A DNA stretch of 64,000 nucleotides from Zhongshania antarctica (GTDB lineage: Bacteria; Pseudomonadota; Gammaproteobacteria; Pseudomonadales; Spongiibacteraceae): assembly GCF_014202945.1 (NCBI RefSeq), contig NZ_JACHHW010000003.1:248001-312000 (forward strand), read 5' to 3'. Below are positions 27,690-36,011 of this stretch, piece after piece (position 1 is the first letter of the stretch; the number at the start of each line of letters is the position of its first letter). The position numbers were made by a program, and so were the translations under genes. The notes under the pieces were generated by a model. That model was not told the origin of the DNA. It did no database searches and worked only from the letters and a program-made list of their open reading frames with translations.

Positions 27690-28529
27690 ATGAGCGCAGT
27701 AAAAGTAATAGCGGTAAGCAGTGGTAAGGGTGGGGTGGGGAAAACCAATGTTTCGGTTAATCTGGCCTGTCAATTAGCGCGTCGTGGCCGCCGTGTACTG
27801 CTGATGGACGCTGATCTAGGTTTGGCTAACGTCGACATCATGCTGGGTTTGCGGCCGAAATGGAATTTGTCCCATGTCCTGGATGGCAAGTGCGTGATTC
27901 AAGATATTCTCCTTCCAGGGCCGGTGGGTATTACGATTATTCCGGCCGCGTCGGGAGTCAAGAAAATGGCAGATTTAGGCACAGATCAACACGCCGCCAT
28001 TGTCCGCTCACTCAGTGAATTGAAGGACGACTACGACGTGTTGATCGTCGATACCGCCGCTGGCATTTCCGATAGCGTAGTGACTTTTTGTCGCGCCAGC
28101 CAATATGTCATGGTGGTCGTCACTGATGAGCTAACGTCCATGGCCGACGCCTACGCGCTAATTAAAGTCATGAATCGTGACGCGGGTATTCGGCGTTTTA
28201 AAGTATTGCGCAATATGGTGGACAGCCACGATCAGGCCCGCGATGGCTTTGAACGCCTTAACGAAGTGGCGCGGCGTTTTTTGGACGTTAGTCTAGAGTT
28301 TGCCGGGTTTATCCCTCGCGACCCCTATTTAATTAAGGCCGATTCACGGCAACAGGCCGTGAGTGACTTGTATCCTGGTGCGGAATCTTCGCTCGCTTTT
28401 CGCAAGTTAGCCGAGACCGTTGATAAGTGGGACGGGCCAGCTGGACCGAGTGGCAATATTGAATTTTTTGTCGACCGTATGTTTGATGCCGAGAGTGTTG
28501 CAGACGCTACTGCGGGAGTGCCAATGTGA
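27690..28529 (+). CDS. flhG: flagellar number regulator FlhG (FleN/MinD-like ATPase)
   Basis: The 279-residue MinD/ParA-type ATPase limits flagellar number by acting on FlhF and on the sigma-54 activator FleQ/FlrA. The deviant Walker A motif SSGKGGVGKTNVSVNL is at about 10-25, followed by LLMDADLGLANVDIMLGL. The protein starts almost directly with the Walker A motif; it lacks an N-terminal DQAxxLR activator helix, as does Pseudomonas FleN. The last four bases of the gene overlap the start of fliA. Confidence 0.94.
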   Translation: MSAVKVIAVSSGKGGVGKTNVSVNLACQLARRGRRVLLMDADLGLANVDIMLGLRPKWNLSHVLDGKCVIQDILLPGPVGITIIPAASGVKKMADLGTDQHAAIVRSLSELKDDYDVLIVDTAAGISDSVVTFCRASQYVMVVVTDELTSMADAYALIKVMNRDAGIRRFKVLRNMVDSHDQARDGFERLNEVARRFLDVSLEFAGFIPRDPYLIKADSRQQAVSDLYPGAESSLAFRKLAETVDKWDGPAGPSGNIEFFVDRMFDAESVADATAGVPM

Positions 28530-29257
28530 ACGGTCACGCCGCTTACCTCGATGTTCAAAATGGCAGTCGGGAAGAACTCGTCAGCCGACATGCGCCTTTG
28601 GTAAAGCGGATTGCCTATCATTTGGTTAGTCGCCTGCCCGCCAGTGTCGAGGTAGACGATTTAATTCAGGCTGGCATGATCGGTTTACTTGAGGCGGGTA
28701 GCCACTATCAGGCTGATAAAGGCGCGAGTTTTGAAACCTACGCCAGTATTCGTATTCGCGGTGCCATGATTGACCAAATGCGCCAGAGCGGCTGGGCGCC
28801 GCGCTCGGTAACTCGCCAGTTGCGCGAGATGACCGAGGCGGTGCGCCGTACCGAGGCTCGTCTAGGGCGCGAAGCGGGCAGCGTAGATATTGCTGCAGAA
28901 ATGGGGGTTTCCCTCAATGAATACCATGAGCTATTACGCGATACCAGCTCCGTACGCCTATTCAGTTTGGAGCAAGTGGGTGAGGGCGAGCAGGAGCCAG
29001 CCGACATCGGCGGCGGTGACGATCGCTACGCCCCGCTAGAAAATGTGCTGGAAGATGATTTTCAACAGGCGCTAGCGACCCATATTAATAGCCTGCCCGA
29101 GCGAGAAAAGTTGGTCATGGCACTGTATTACGACAGCGGTTTAAACCTCAAAGAAGTCGGTGAGGTCATGGACGTTAGCGAGTCACGGGTATGCCAGATT
29201 CATAGCCAAGCGATAGTGCGCTTAAAAAGTCGGCTTACCGATTGGACGGCAAGCTAG
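28526..29257 (+). CDS. fliA: RNA polymerase sigma-28 factor FliA
   Basis: The 243-residue flagellar sigma factor has region 2 (DLIQAGMIGLLEAGSHY and SFETYASIRIRGAMIDQMRQ), region 3 and region 4 (LPEREKLVMALYYDSGLNLK followed by SESRVCQIHSQA). It starts at GTG 28526 inside the flhG stop (GTGA overlap), which couples their translation. It is the partner of the FlgM encoded at 12291. In Pseudomonas and Vibrio the next genes are cheY and cheZ; here a DUF2802 gene follows. Confidence 0.95.
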   Translation: MNGHAAYLDVQNGSREELVSRHAPLVKRIAYHLVSRLPASVEVDDLIQAGMIGLLEAGSHYQADKGASFETYASIRIRGAMIDQMRQSGWAPRSVTRQLREMTEAVRRTEARLGREAGSVDIAAEMGVSLNEYHELLRDTSSVRLFSLEQVGEGEQEPADIGGGDDRYAPLENVLEDDFQQALATHINSLPEREKLVMALYYDSGLNLKEVGEVMDVSESRVCQIHSQAIVRLKSRLTDWTAS

Positions 29258-29275
29258 CCTTGCGGAGTAAATATT

Positions 29276-29716
29276 ATGGACACGAATCATCAGTTTTCCG
29301 CCTTAATTGGTAATTGGTTTAATAGTTTGGGCGAGGCGTCGCTGCTTGGTTTGCTGCTGAGTGTCGTCGGTGTGGGCTTATTGTTATTCGCACTGAAAGC
29401 TCGGCGGCCAAGCGTCCAAGACGGCCCGCAAGCGCCGACGGCCGATGATAAAATTGCCCAGCTTGAGAAAAAAATTGAGTTTCAGAACTCAGCTATGAGC
29501 CTATTGGGTGAGCGCGTTACCGCGCTAGAGGAATACCTGGAAATGATCGGTTCTCGTCAGCAGCGCCAAGATGCTGACAAAAAGGATGTGCGCTTTTACC
29601 AGCAGGCCATTGGCCTTGCGGATAAAGGCCTTAGCGCCCAAGAACTTGCTCAGCGCTGCGGTATTTCTGCGTCAGAAGCGGATTTGATTACGATGCTGTA
29701 TCAGACGGCGCATTGA
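29276..29716 (+). CDS. DUF2802 domain protein, flagellar/chemotaxis operon associate
   Basis: The 146-residue protein has one N-terminal membrane helix (about 22-42), a coiled-coil segment rich in Glu/Lys/Gln (about 58-100) and a C-terminal DUF2802-type helix-turn-helix-like domain with FYQQAIGLADKGLSAQELAQ and CGISASEADLITMLY. The function of the family is unknown, but it typically closes the chemotaxis operon behind cheW (PA1465 in Pseudomonas, from memory). Here it directly follows fliA by 18 nt and the chemotaxis genes are absent. Confidence 0.82.
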   Translation: MDTNHQFSALIGNWFNSLGEASLLGLLLSVVGVGLLLFALKARRPSVQDGPQAPTADDKIAQLEKKIEFQNSAMSLLGERVTALEEYLEMIGSRQQRQDADKKDVRFYQQAIGLADKGLSAQELAQRCGISASEADLITMLYQTAH

Positions 29717-29723
29717 GTTTGTG

Positions 29724-29829
29724 AGTCGGACGTCTGGCGTCGGAAGTCTGACGCTAAAAAGGCAATTCACTTTCATCATCCTTCAATTTGTTGACTTTCG
29801 TCCGACGTCAGACGCCGGACATCCGACCC
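29724..29829. repeat. large imperfect inverted repeat after DUF2802 gene
   Basis: A 31-nt arm from about 29724 to 29754 pairs with about 29799-29829, with 25 of 31 positions matching and about 44 nt between them. Each arm is built from short copies of GTCGGACG or GTCTGACG. It lies between the convergent stops of the flagellar series (29716) and leuA (29834), so it may act as a two-way terminator; it also resembles mobile intergenic repeats. Confidence 0.75.
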
Positions 29830-29833
29830 GCTT

Positions 29834-31510
29834 TTAAGCGGCTTTTGCTTGCTCCACTGCCTGACTCGCTGCACTTAGCACTGCCTGCAATGACGCGGTA
29901 ACCACATCGCGGTGCATGGCAACGCCAATGTAGCGCTGATTATTAATCGACAGATGCACATAGGCTACTGCCTGAGAGGCGGTGCCGGTGTCCAGTGCGT
30001 GTTCGCGGTAGTCGAGCACTTCTACTTTGTCGCCAAATTCCTGCTGCCAGGCGTTGACCAGCGCGCTGATGGCGCCGTCGCCGTAACCTTGCAGTGCGAT
30101 TTCTTGGCCTTGGTATTGAAAACTCAGGCTCAATTGATCTTGGCCGTGATTTTCGGCATTGTTTTGGCTTATGGCGAAATGACTTAATTCGGTGTCACGT
30201 GCTGTTTGCAGATAATGTTCGTCAAACAGTTCCCATATTTGCTTGGCGCTAACTTCACCGGCAATTTCCTCGGCCTTAGCCTGTACCGCACGACTGGCGT
30301 CGATTTGCAGCCAACGTGGCAGTTGTAATCCATAGTCGTTTTCCAGTACCCAGCTCACGCCGCCTTTACCTGATTGACTGTTAATGCGAATCACGGCTTC
30401 GTAGCTGCGCCCAAGGTCAGCGGGGTCTATTGGTAAATACGCGACTTGCCAGTGTTCGTTCTCGCTCTGCTTGCCTAGGCACTTGCGAATGGCATCTTGA
30501 TGGCTACCTGAAAACGCAGTAAATACCAGCTCACCGGCATAGGGGTGGCGAGGGTGCAGGGGAATCGTTGTACAGTGCTCAACAACGGCAATGATCTCGT
30601 CCATGTCGGCTAAGTTCAGTTTTGGGTCTACGCCTTGGCTGTAAAGGTTCATGGCCATGGTGACAATATCCATATTGCCGGTGCGCTCGCCATTACCCAG
30701 TAGGGTGCCTTCAACTCGGTCGGCACCGGCCATGACCGCAAGCTCGCCGGCAGCAACGCCACAGCCGCGATCATTGTGGGTGTGAACCGACACGGTAATG
30801 TCTTTGCGATACTGCGTGTGGCGGCAAAACCATTCCACTTGGTCGGCAAATACGTTGGGGCTGGCGCACTCGACAGTGGCGGGCAGATTGATAATGATCG
30901 GCGCGCCGGTGTCTCGCCATTCGGCAATAACAGCGTCACTGATTTCAACCGCAAAATCGACTTCGGTGCTGCTGAAGCTTTCTGGCGAATATTGAAACGA
31001 CCACTTTGTTTCTGGATTGCGCGCCGCATATTCTTTTACCCAGCGCGCGCCTTGTACGGCAATCGCCGTTATCCCGTCGCGTTCTAAGCCAAATACGCGC
31101 TCGCGCTGCACCGGGCTGGTGGAATTGTAAACGTGGATAATGGCTTGCTTTGCACCTTTGAGAGCCTCGTAGCTGCGGGCGATTAATTCTTCCCTTGCCT
31201 GGGTTAGCACTTGAACCGTGACATTGTCCGGAATGCGATCACCGTCGATTAGGGCGCGAACAAAGTCAAAATCGGGCTGAGAGGCAGCGGGAAAGCCCAC
31301 TTCAATTTGGGTGAAGCCGAGCTTGACCAGCAAATCCCACATCCGCAATTTTTGCTGTACCGTCATGGGCTCAACCAAGGCCTGGTTACCGTCACGAAGG
31401 TCCACAGAACACCACTGGGGCGCTTGGCTGATGGTGTTGTTGGGCCACTGGCGGTCAGTCATGACAATTGCCGGTGTCGCGCGGTATTTGCGGTGGTTAA
31501 AGTCGGCCAT
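29834..31510 (-). CDS. leuA: 2-isopropylmalate synthase, LeuA2 type
   Basis: The 558-residue enzyme condenses acetyl-CoA with 2-oxoisovalerate in the first step of leucine synthesis. It has the HMGL-like TIM barrel with SVDLRDGNQALVEPM, QIEVGFPAASQPDFDFVRAL and the metal-binding HTHNDRGCG, and a C-terminal regulatory LeuA dimer domain from about residue 430. The long form and the start near NHRKYRATP are typical of the class 2 LeuA found in pseudomonads. The coding region runs convergent to the flagellar operon. An Lrp-type gene diverges from its promoter region, and a GC-rich hairpin lies in its leader. Confidence 0.93.
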   Translation of the reverse strand: MADFNHRKYRATPAIVMTDRQWPNNTISQAPQWCSVDLRDGNQALVEPMTVQQKLRMWDLLVKLGFTQIEVGFPAASQPDFDFVRALIDGDRIPDNVTVQVLTQAREELIARSYEALKGAKQAIIHVYNSTSPVQRERVFGLERDGITAIAVQGARWVKEYAARNPETKWSFQYSPESFSSTEVDFAVEISDAVIAEWRDTGAPIIINLPATVECASPNVFADQVEWFCRHTQYRKDITVSVHTHNDRGCGVAAGELAVMAGADRVEGTLLGNGERTGNMDIVTMAMNLYSQGVDPKLNLADMDEIIAVVEHCTTIPLHPRHPYAGELVFTAFSGSHQDAIRKCLGKQSENEHWQVAYLPIDPADLGRSYEAVIRINSQSGKGGVSWVLENDYGLQLPRWLQIDASRAVQAKAEEIAGEVSAKQIWELFDEHYLQTARDTELSHFAISQNNAENHGQDQLSLSFQYQGQEIALQGYGDGAISALVNAWQQEFGDKVEVLDYREHALDTGTASQAVAYVHLSINNQRYIGVAMHRDVVTASLQAVLSAASQAVEQAKAA

Positions 31511-31827
31511 GATGGATCTCTATTCCTTTGAGTAAGCGAGTGCGAAGATTTGGCTGCGAATGTTTTGGTATTGAAGCCCGGCGAGGCCGGGCGTTTTCAT
31601 TCACTCTTGTGGTGTAAGAGCTTGGTCGCGTGTTCAGTTTGCGGGGTGTTGCAAGCTGGCTGGCGATGACTGTGAAGGGGTAACTCCACGGTTCCCAGTA
31701 TAGAGATAGCGGCGCAGCAGGGGATTGCGAACTTAGTGTTAAAAAGACGTTTAATGTTTTAATAATTGCTGAGTTTTTATTTTTATTGGCATATTATGCT
31801 TATAAATACGGATGTGGTGAATTTATT
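31511..31827. other. leuA/Lrp divergent intergenic region with GC-rich hairpin
   Basis: This 317-bp region holds a perfect 7-bp stem-loop, GCCCGGC-GAG-GCCGGGC at 31576-31592, followed on the plus strand by GTTTTC. On the minus strand it lies in the leuA leader, 66 nt upstream of the leuA start, without a T-run. An open frame on the minus strand (31689 to 31597) would give a 30-residue peptide with an adjacent pair of leucine codons just before the hairpin, as in an attenuator, but its ribosome site is weak. No other gene is seen. Confidence 0.45.
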
Positions 31828-32292
31828 GTGAAGTTAGATGCGTATGATAAGCGGATTTTAGAAGCCCTACAGGCCGATGGCCGACTCAGTAATCAAGAGC
31901 TAGCAGATCGCATTGGCTTGTCGCCATCGCCCTGTTTGCGACGGGTGCGTAGGCTAGAAGAGAGCGGCGTGCTGGCTGGCTATCGAGCACTGCTCAATGC
32001 GCGTGCGCTCGGTCTGAATCTCATGGCGTTTATTCACATCAGCATGGATAGGCACACCCCTGAACGGTTTGAAAATTTTGAGCGCCATGTGGCCGCGTGT
32101 GCCGAGGTTTTAGAGTGCCATTTAATCACCGGCCAAGCGGCCGATTACCTGCTCAAAGTCATTGTGGCCGATATGGATGGCTTTCAGGCCTTGCTATTAA
32201 ATAAGATTACTCGAATTGATGGTGTCACCGGCGTACACTCCAGTTTTGTTATGAAGTCGCCAGTGAGTAATACTGCCTTACCCTTGCTGTAA
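31828..32292 (+). CDS. Lrp/AsnC family transcriptional regulator
   Basis: The 154-residue protein has the AsnC helix-turn-helix at the N-terminus (LDAYDKRILEALQADGRLSN followed by ELADRIGLSPSPCLRRVRRL) and a C-terminal RAM ligand-binding domain (ECHLITGQAADYLLKVIVAD). I choose the GTG at 31828, giving MKLDAYDKRI, after GGTGAA; an upstream ATG at 31786 would add 14 unrelated residues. It is divergent from leuA and may respond to leucine or another amino acid and act on leuA, which is inferred from position. Confidence 0.85.
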   Translation: MKLDAYDKRILEALQADGRLSNQELADRIGLSPSPCLRRVRRLEESGVLAGYRALLNARALGLNLMAFIHISMDRHTPERFENFERHVAACAEVLECHLITGQAADYLLKVIVADMDGFQALLLNKITRIDGVTGVHSSFVMKSPVSNTALPLL

Positions 32293-32385
32293 TGGCGATT
32301 AACTCCGCCTGGGGCCCGTTTGCTGGCTATATAAGGCGGCACTGGGGTTGAACATACTGTTTGATTGATTCTAAGGAGCACAGAA

Positions 32386-32751
32386 ATGGAACGAATTTTT
32401 GCAGCAAATCTTGATGAAATCGAAGAGGGTGCCTTTTTAAACAAAACCCTAGGTGGCGCCAAAGTATTGTTGACCAAAGTGAATGGTCAGATCTGTGCGG
32501 TCGAAAATCGCTGTCCACACCTTGGCTTGCCACTGGGCAAAGGTAAAATTTGCGATGGCGCGGTAACCTGTCCGTTTCATGGCTCCAGCTTTAATTTATT
32601 GACCGGCGACAATATCGACTGGACAAATGCCTTTATCGGCGTGCCTATGCCCGGCTGGACGCATAAGTTAATCGCCCTGGGTAAAGCCCCGAAAGCCCTC
32701 AATACCTTTAAAGTAGAGTGCGAAGGCGAGCAAGTTTTTGTGAATGTGTGA
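32386..32751 (+). CDS. Rieske [2Fe-2S] ferredoxin-like protein
   Basis: The 121-residue protein is a single Rieske domain. The cluster ligands are in RCPHLGLPLGKGKI (Cys, His) and TCPFHGSSFNL (Cys, His). Such proteins carry electrons to oxygenases or other enzymes; no oxygenase is next to it. I choose the ATG at 32386, 8 nt after AAGGAG (32373-32378); the open frame extends to a TTG at 32365 without need. Confidence 0.85.
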   Translation: MERIFAANLDEIEEGAFLNKTLGGAKVLLTKVNGQICAVENRCPHLGLPLGKGKICDGAVTCPFHGSSFNLLTGDNIDWTNAFIGVPMPGWTHKLIALGKAPKALNTFKVECEGEQVFVNV

Positions 32752-32781
32752 ATTTCTTTAAGCGTGTAATTAAGGTCCTTC

Positions 32782-33219
32782 ATGGCAGTAGAAATTGAAG
32801 TTGTCACCATCGCCCATGCGATTCAACAATCGGTTGCCCCGGTTTTTTTACTCGCGGGTATCGGCGGTATACTCAATGTACTCACTAATCGTTTGGCGCG
32901 GATTATTGATCGCAGCCGTTCTTTGCATCATCGCTTAGAGTCACTTAGCGCTGAGCGCGGTGTGGCGGTGAAGGAAGAATTGGCCATGCTGACACGGCGC
33001 GCCCGTGTGGTACATCGCTCTATTGGCTTTAGTACCACCAGTGCTTTGTTGGTTTGTGTGGTCATTGCAATGTTATTTATTAGCGCGGTAATGGAGTGGA
33101 ATAGCAGCTTGGTTGTTGCGGCGCTATTTGTGTTTGCCATGGTATTTTTGATATTCGCGTTAACCGGATTTTTGCGCGAAATTCAGTTGGCAACACGAAT
33201 TATGCTAAACGGGCCGTAA
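32782..33219 (+). CDS. DUF2721 family membrane protein
   Basis: The 145-residue protein has three membrane segments (about 14-33, 78-100 and 108-130) and the arginine-rich stretch LTNRLARIIDRSRSLHHRLE after the first, which fits the DUF2721 family. Its role is unknown. It follows the Rieske gene by 30 nt and precedes a GST-like gene by 39 nt in the same direction. Confidence 0.75.
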   Translation: MAVEIEVVTIAHAIQQSVAPVFLLAGIGGILNVLTNRLARIIDRSRSLHHRLESLSAERGVAVKEELAMLTRRARVVHRSIGFSTTSALLVCVVIAMLFISAVMEWNSSLVVAALFVFAMVFLIFALTGFLREIQLATRIMLNGP

Positions 33220-33258
33220 GGCGCAATACGCCATCGTGTTTTAGCGAGGACAATCGCG

Positions 33259-33969
33259 GTGATTACATTATATGGATTTAAGCAGGCGTTTGGCCTAGTC
33301 GATGCGAGCCCTTTTGTGCTTAAGGTAGACGCCTTTTTAAGAATGGCGCAATTGCCCTATAAGCTGACATCATCAGTGGCGTATCTGCGCAAATCGCCCA
33401 AAGGTAAGTTGCCCTTTATTGAAGACGGTGATGCAAAAGTTGGGGATTCGAGTTTTATCTTCGACTACTTAAATCAAAAGCCCGAAGTGACACTGAATGA
33501 CTGGCTTAGTGCTGAGCAGCGCGCACAAGCCTACTTCATTGGCAAATCACTAGACGAAAACCTCTATTGGTGCTTGCTGTATTCCCGCTGGATCTGTGAT
33601 GACAATTGGCCGAAGACACGGCAAGTGTTTTTTGGCGATTTGCCCTTTCCACTCAGCTCGCTTGTGCCATTTGCGGTGCGCAGGGCAACGCGTTCAGCGC
33701 TTTATAAGCAGGGTATGGGTAGGCACAGCGCGGCAGAAATTGAACATATTTTTAATCGTTCACTTGCAAGCTTATCGACCCTCTTAGGCAATAAGCGTTA
33801 TATAATGGGCGAGCAAGTCTGTGAGCTCGACGCCACTGTATTCGGGATGCTCGCGCAGTTTATTTTGGCTGATGTCGATAACCGCTTTAATACCATCGCG
33901 CGTGGTTACCCTAATTTGCAGCGCTACTGCGACAACTTGGCCCAGCACTATTATGGTGCTGCGGCGTAA
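33259..33969 (+). CDS. glutathione S-transferase/metaxin-like protein
   Basis: The 236-residue product has an N-terminal thioredoxin-like fold (SPKGKLPFIEDGDAKVGDSS, where a GST would have its glutathione-binding E/DS pair) and a helical C-terminal domain (GEQVCELDATVFGMLAQFIL). This resembles the Faxc/metaxin-like GST group rather than classical GSTs. It begins with GTG at 33259 after GCGAGGA. The substrate is unknown. Confidence 0.75.
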   Translation: MITLYGFKQAFGLVDASPFVLKVDAFLRMAQLPYKLTSSVAYLRKSPKGKLPFIEDGDAKVGDSSFIFDYLNQKPEVTLNDWLSAEQRAQAYFIGKSLDENLYWCLLYSRWICDDNWPKTRQVFFGDLPFPLSSLVPFAVRRATRSALYKQGMGRHSAAEIEHIFNRSLASLSTLLGNKRYIMGEQVCELDATVFGMLAQFILADVDNRFNTIARGYPNLQRYCDNLAQHYYGAAA

Positions 33970-34030
33970 TCGCTTTTGTAAGCTCGGTTTTAAAGCCCCA
34001 TCTTTGATCTAAATGTGTGCGAGCAATCTG

Positions 34031-34612
34031 ATGAATATCGGTATCTATGTATACCCGAATGCCGAAGTATTGGATTTTGCCGGTCCCTTTGAAGTGTTTT
34101 CAACGGCCAATCGACTGGCTGAACGCAAAGACGCGGTTAATGTCTTTTTGGTCAGTGAAAAGCCGGGCCCATTACTTGCAAGAGGTGGCTTGCAGATTAC
34201 TCCCCATTACAGTTTTGCCGATCATCCCGTTATTGATGTTTTGCTTGTTGTGGGTGGTGTTCACGATGAGGAGATGAGCAAGGCGCCGGTGTTGGCGTGG
34301 ATTGCTGCCCAGTCGGCGAGTAGCAAAATTACAGCCTCGGTTTGCACTGGGGTATTTTTATTGGCGGGTGCGGGGGTGGTCACTGACCAACGAGTGACTA
34401 CTCACTGGCAAGATATTGCCGATTTAAGAATGCAGTTTCCCGCCTTGCAGGTGTGTGAAGGTGTGCGCTGGGTAGATTGTGGCGCGGTGGTAAGTTCGGC
34501 GGGCATTTCTGCGGGAATCGACATGAGCTTACACCTGGTGGCGCGATTGCGCAGCCTCGACCTGGCGCGGCAAACCGCAAAACAGATGGAATTTGATTGG
34601 CCCGCAACCTAG
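34031..34612 (+). CDS. DJ-1/PfpI family protein
   Basis: The product (193 residues from this start) has the DJ-1/PfpI glutamine-amidotransferase-like fold. The nucleophile elbow is SVCTGVFLLAGAG with the expected cysteine, and the family acid/glycine region is LDFAGPFEVF. It resembles isonitrile hydratase-like and GlxA N-terminal proteins but has no helix-turn-helix. I prefer the ATG at 34031 (MNIGIYVYP); the ATG at 34013 has no ribosome site. It may be cotranscribed with the NADH dehydrogenase gene 50 nt downstream. Confidence 0.78.
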   Translation: MNIGIYVYPNAEVLDFAGPFEVFSTANRLAERKDAVNVFLVSEKPGPLLARGGLQITPHYSFADHPVIDVLLVVGGVHDEEMSKAPVLAWIAAQSASSKITASVCTGVFLLAGAGVVTDQRVTTHWQDIADLRMQFPALQVCEGVRWVDCGAVVSSAGISAGIDMSLHLVARLRSLDLARQTAKQMEFDWPAT

Positions 34613-34662
34613 CTAAATGGCGGCCAGTCGACAGGGTTTTAAAATATCTTTTGGAGGTAAAC

Positions 34663-35943
34663 GTGGTAGCAAAAATAGTGGTTGTTGGCGGTGGTGCAGG
34701 CGGCTTGCCGCTGGTCACAAAATTAGGCCGCAGTTTGGGTAAACGTGGCAAAGCCGAAATTACCCTGGTCGACAGCGGCGCGAGTCATATATGGAAGCCG
34801 CGCTTTCATGAGGTTGCCACCGGTGCAATAGACTCTGATCTCGATGCGGTGGATTATCGCGCCCACGCCTATCAAAACCATTATCACTTCGCGATGGGGC
34901 GGGTTATTGGTCTTGATCGAGAGCACAAAGAGTTGATTTTGGATGAAATAGTCGGGCCGAGTGGTCGTGAGGTGCTGCCTGAACGGCGCATAAGCTACGA
35001 TTACTTGGTGATCGCGGTAGGGAGCCTAGGGAACGACTTTAATACTCTTGGGGTGCGAGAACATTGTTTGTTCTTAGATACTCGCGTTCAAGCCGATCGT
35101 TTTCACGAGCGGTTTTTAAATCATTGCATGACCGCAAATTTTAATAATAGTGCTTTGTCTATCGCCATTGTCGGTGGCGGGGCGACTGGCGTTGAACTGG
35201 CAGCCGAAATTCACCATGCAGTGGCGTTGTTGAAGCTTTACGGTCATGAACAATTGGATCGCAGTCGCTTACAAGTGCACGTTATTGAAGCAGGGCCGCG
35301 GATATTGCCCGCACTCAAAGAAGAGATTGCCATAGCCGCGCAATCTGAGCTGGAAAAAATGGGGGTGAAAGTTCATACCAATACCAAGGTGAAGGCGGCA
35401 GATGCCAGCGGATTTATTACCAGTGATGACAGCCGTATCGATGCCGAAATTTTGGTGTGGGCTGCGGGCATTAAAGCGCCGGATGTGCTTAGCAGTTTAG
35501 GTCTTGCCACTAATCGTATAAATCAACTAGAGGTCAACGGTGAATTGCAAACCGCTGACCCATCGATATTTGCGATAGGGGACTGCTGCGCCTGCGAGCT
35601 GGTGGAAGGGAAAAATATTCCACCGCGAGCACAGTCAGCGCAACAAATGGCAATGCACATGGCCGCGAACCTAAAACGCACATTGGCCGGCCAGCCCTTG
35701 CAGGCATTTAAGTATCGCGATCACGGTTCGCTGGTGTCGCTGTCGAAATATTCTGCGCTGGGAAATTTAATGGGGGGCGTGCGCGGTGGTAACTTCTTTA
35801 TTGAGGGTTGGTTGGCGCGGATGATGTATATCAGTTTGTATCGCCTGCACCAAGCGGCAATATACGGTTGGGTGCGCACCTTGATGTTATTATTGGCCGG
35901 TCGATTTAATCGCTTATTGCGGCCTCGGCTTAAACTCCATTGA
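34663..35943 (+). CDS. ndh: type II NADH dehydrogenase (FAD-dependent)
   Basis: The 426-residue two-dinucleotide-fold flavoprotein has an FAD motif at the N-terminus (KIVVVGGGAGGLPLVTKLG), an NADH motif in the middle (IAIVGGGATGVELAAEIHHA, about 170-190) and a C-terminal FAD contact (IFAIGDC). The C-terminus ends in amphipathic basic helices that would bind the membrane. It oxidises NADH and reduces quinone without proton pumping. I choose the GTG at 34663 after GGAGG (34653-34657); an upstream frame to 34597 overlaps the previous gene. Confidence 0.9.
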   Translation: MVAKIVVVGGGAGGLPLVTKLGRSLGKRGKAEITLVDSGASHIWKPRFHEVATGAIDSDLDAVDYRAHAYQNHYHFAMGRVIGLDREHKELILDEIVGPSGREVLPERRISYDYLVIAVGSLGNDFNTLGVREHCLFLDTRVQADRFHERFLNHCMTANFNNSALSIAIVGGGATGVELAAEIHHAVALLKLYGHEQLDRSRLQVHVIEAGPRILPALKEEIAIAAQSELEKMGVKVHTNTKVKAADASGFITSDDSRIDAEILVWAAGIKAPDVLSSLGLATNRINQLEVNGELQTADPSIFAIGDCCACELVEGKNIPPRAQSAQQMAMHMAANLKRTLAGQPLQAFKYRDHGSLVSLSKYSALGNLMGGVRGGNFFIEGWLARMMYISLYRLHQAAIYGWVRTLMLLLAGRFNRLLRPRLKLH

Positions 35944-35962
35944 GCAAACCCTAAGGTCAGGC

Positions 35963-36008
35963 ACGGCTGCGACTTTTCAATATAGATTTGAAGAGTCGCA
36001 GCCGTTTA
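35963..36008. terminator. bidirectional terminator between ndh and the Old Yellow Enzyme gene
   Basis: ACGGCTGCGACT (35963-35974) and AGTCGCAGCCGT (35994-36005) form a perfect 12-bp stem, extended inwards by TTTTCAA/TTGAAG, and followed by TTT. It lies 20 nt past the ndh stop and 4 nt before the convergent stop at 36012. Confidence 0.8.
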
Positions 36009-36011
36009 CCA

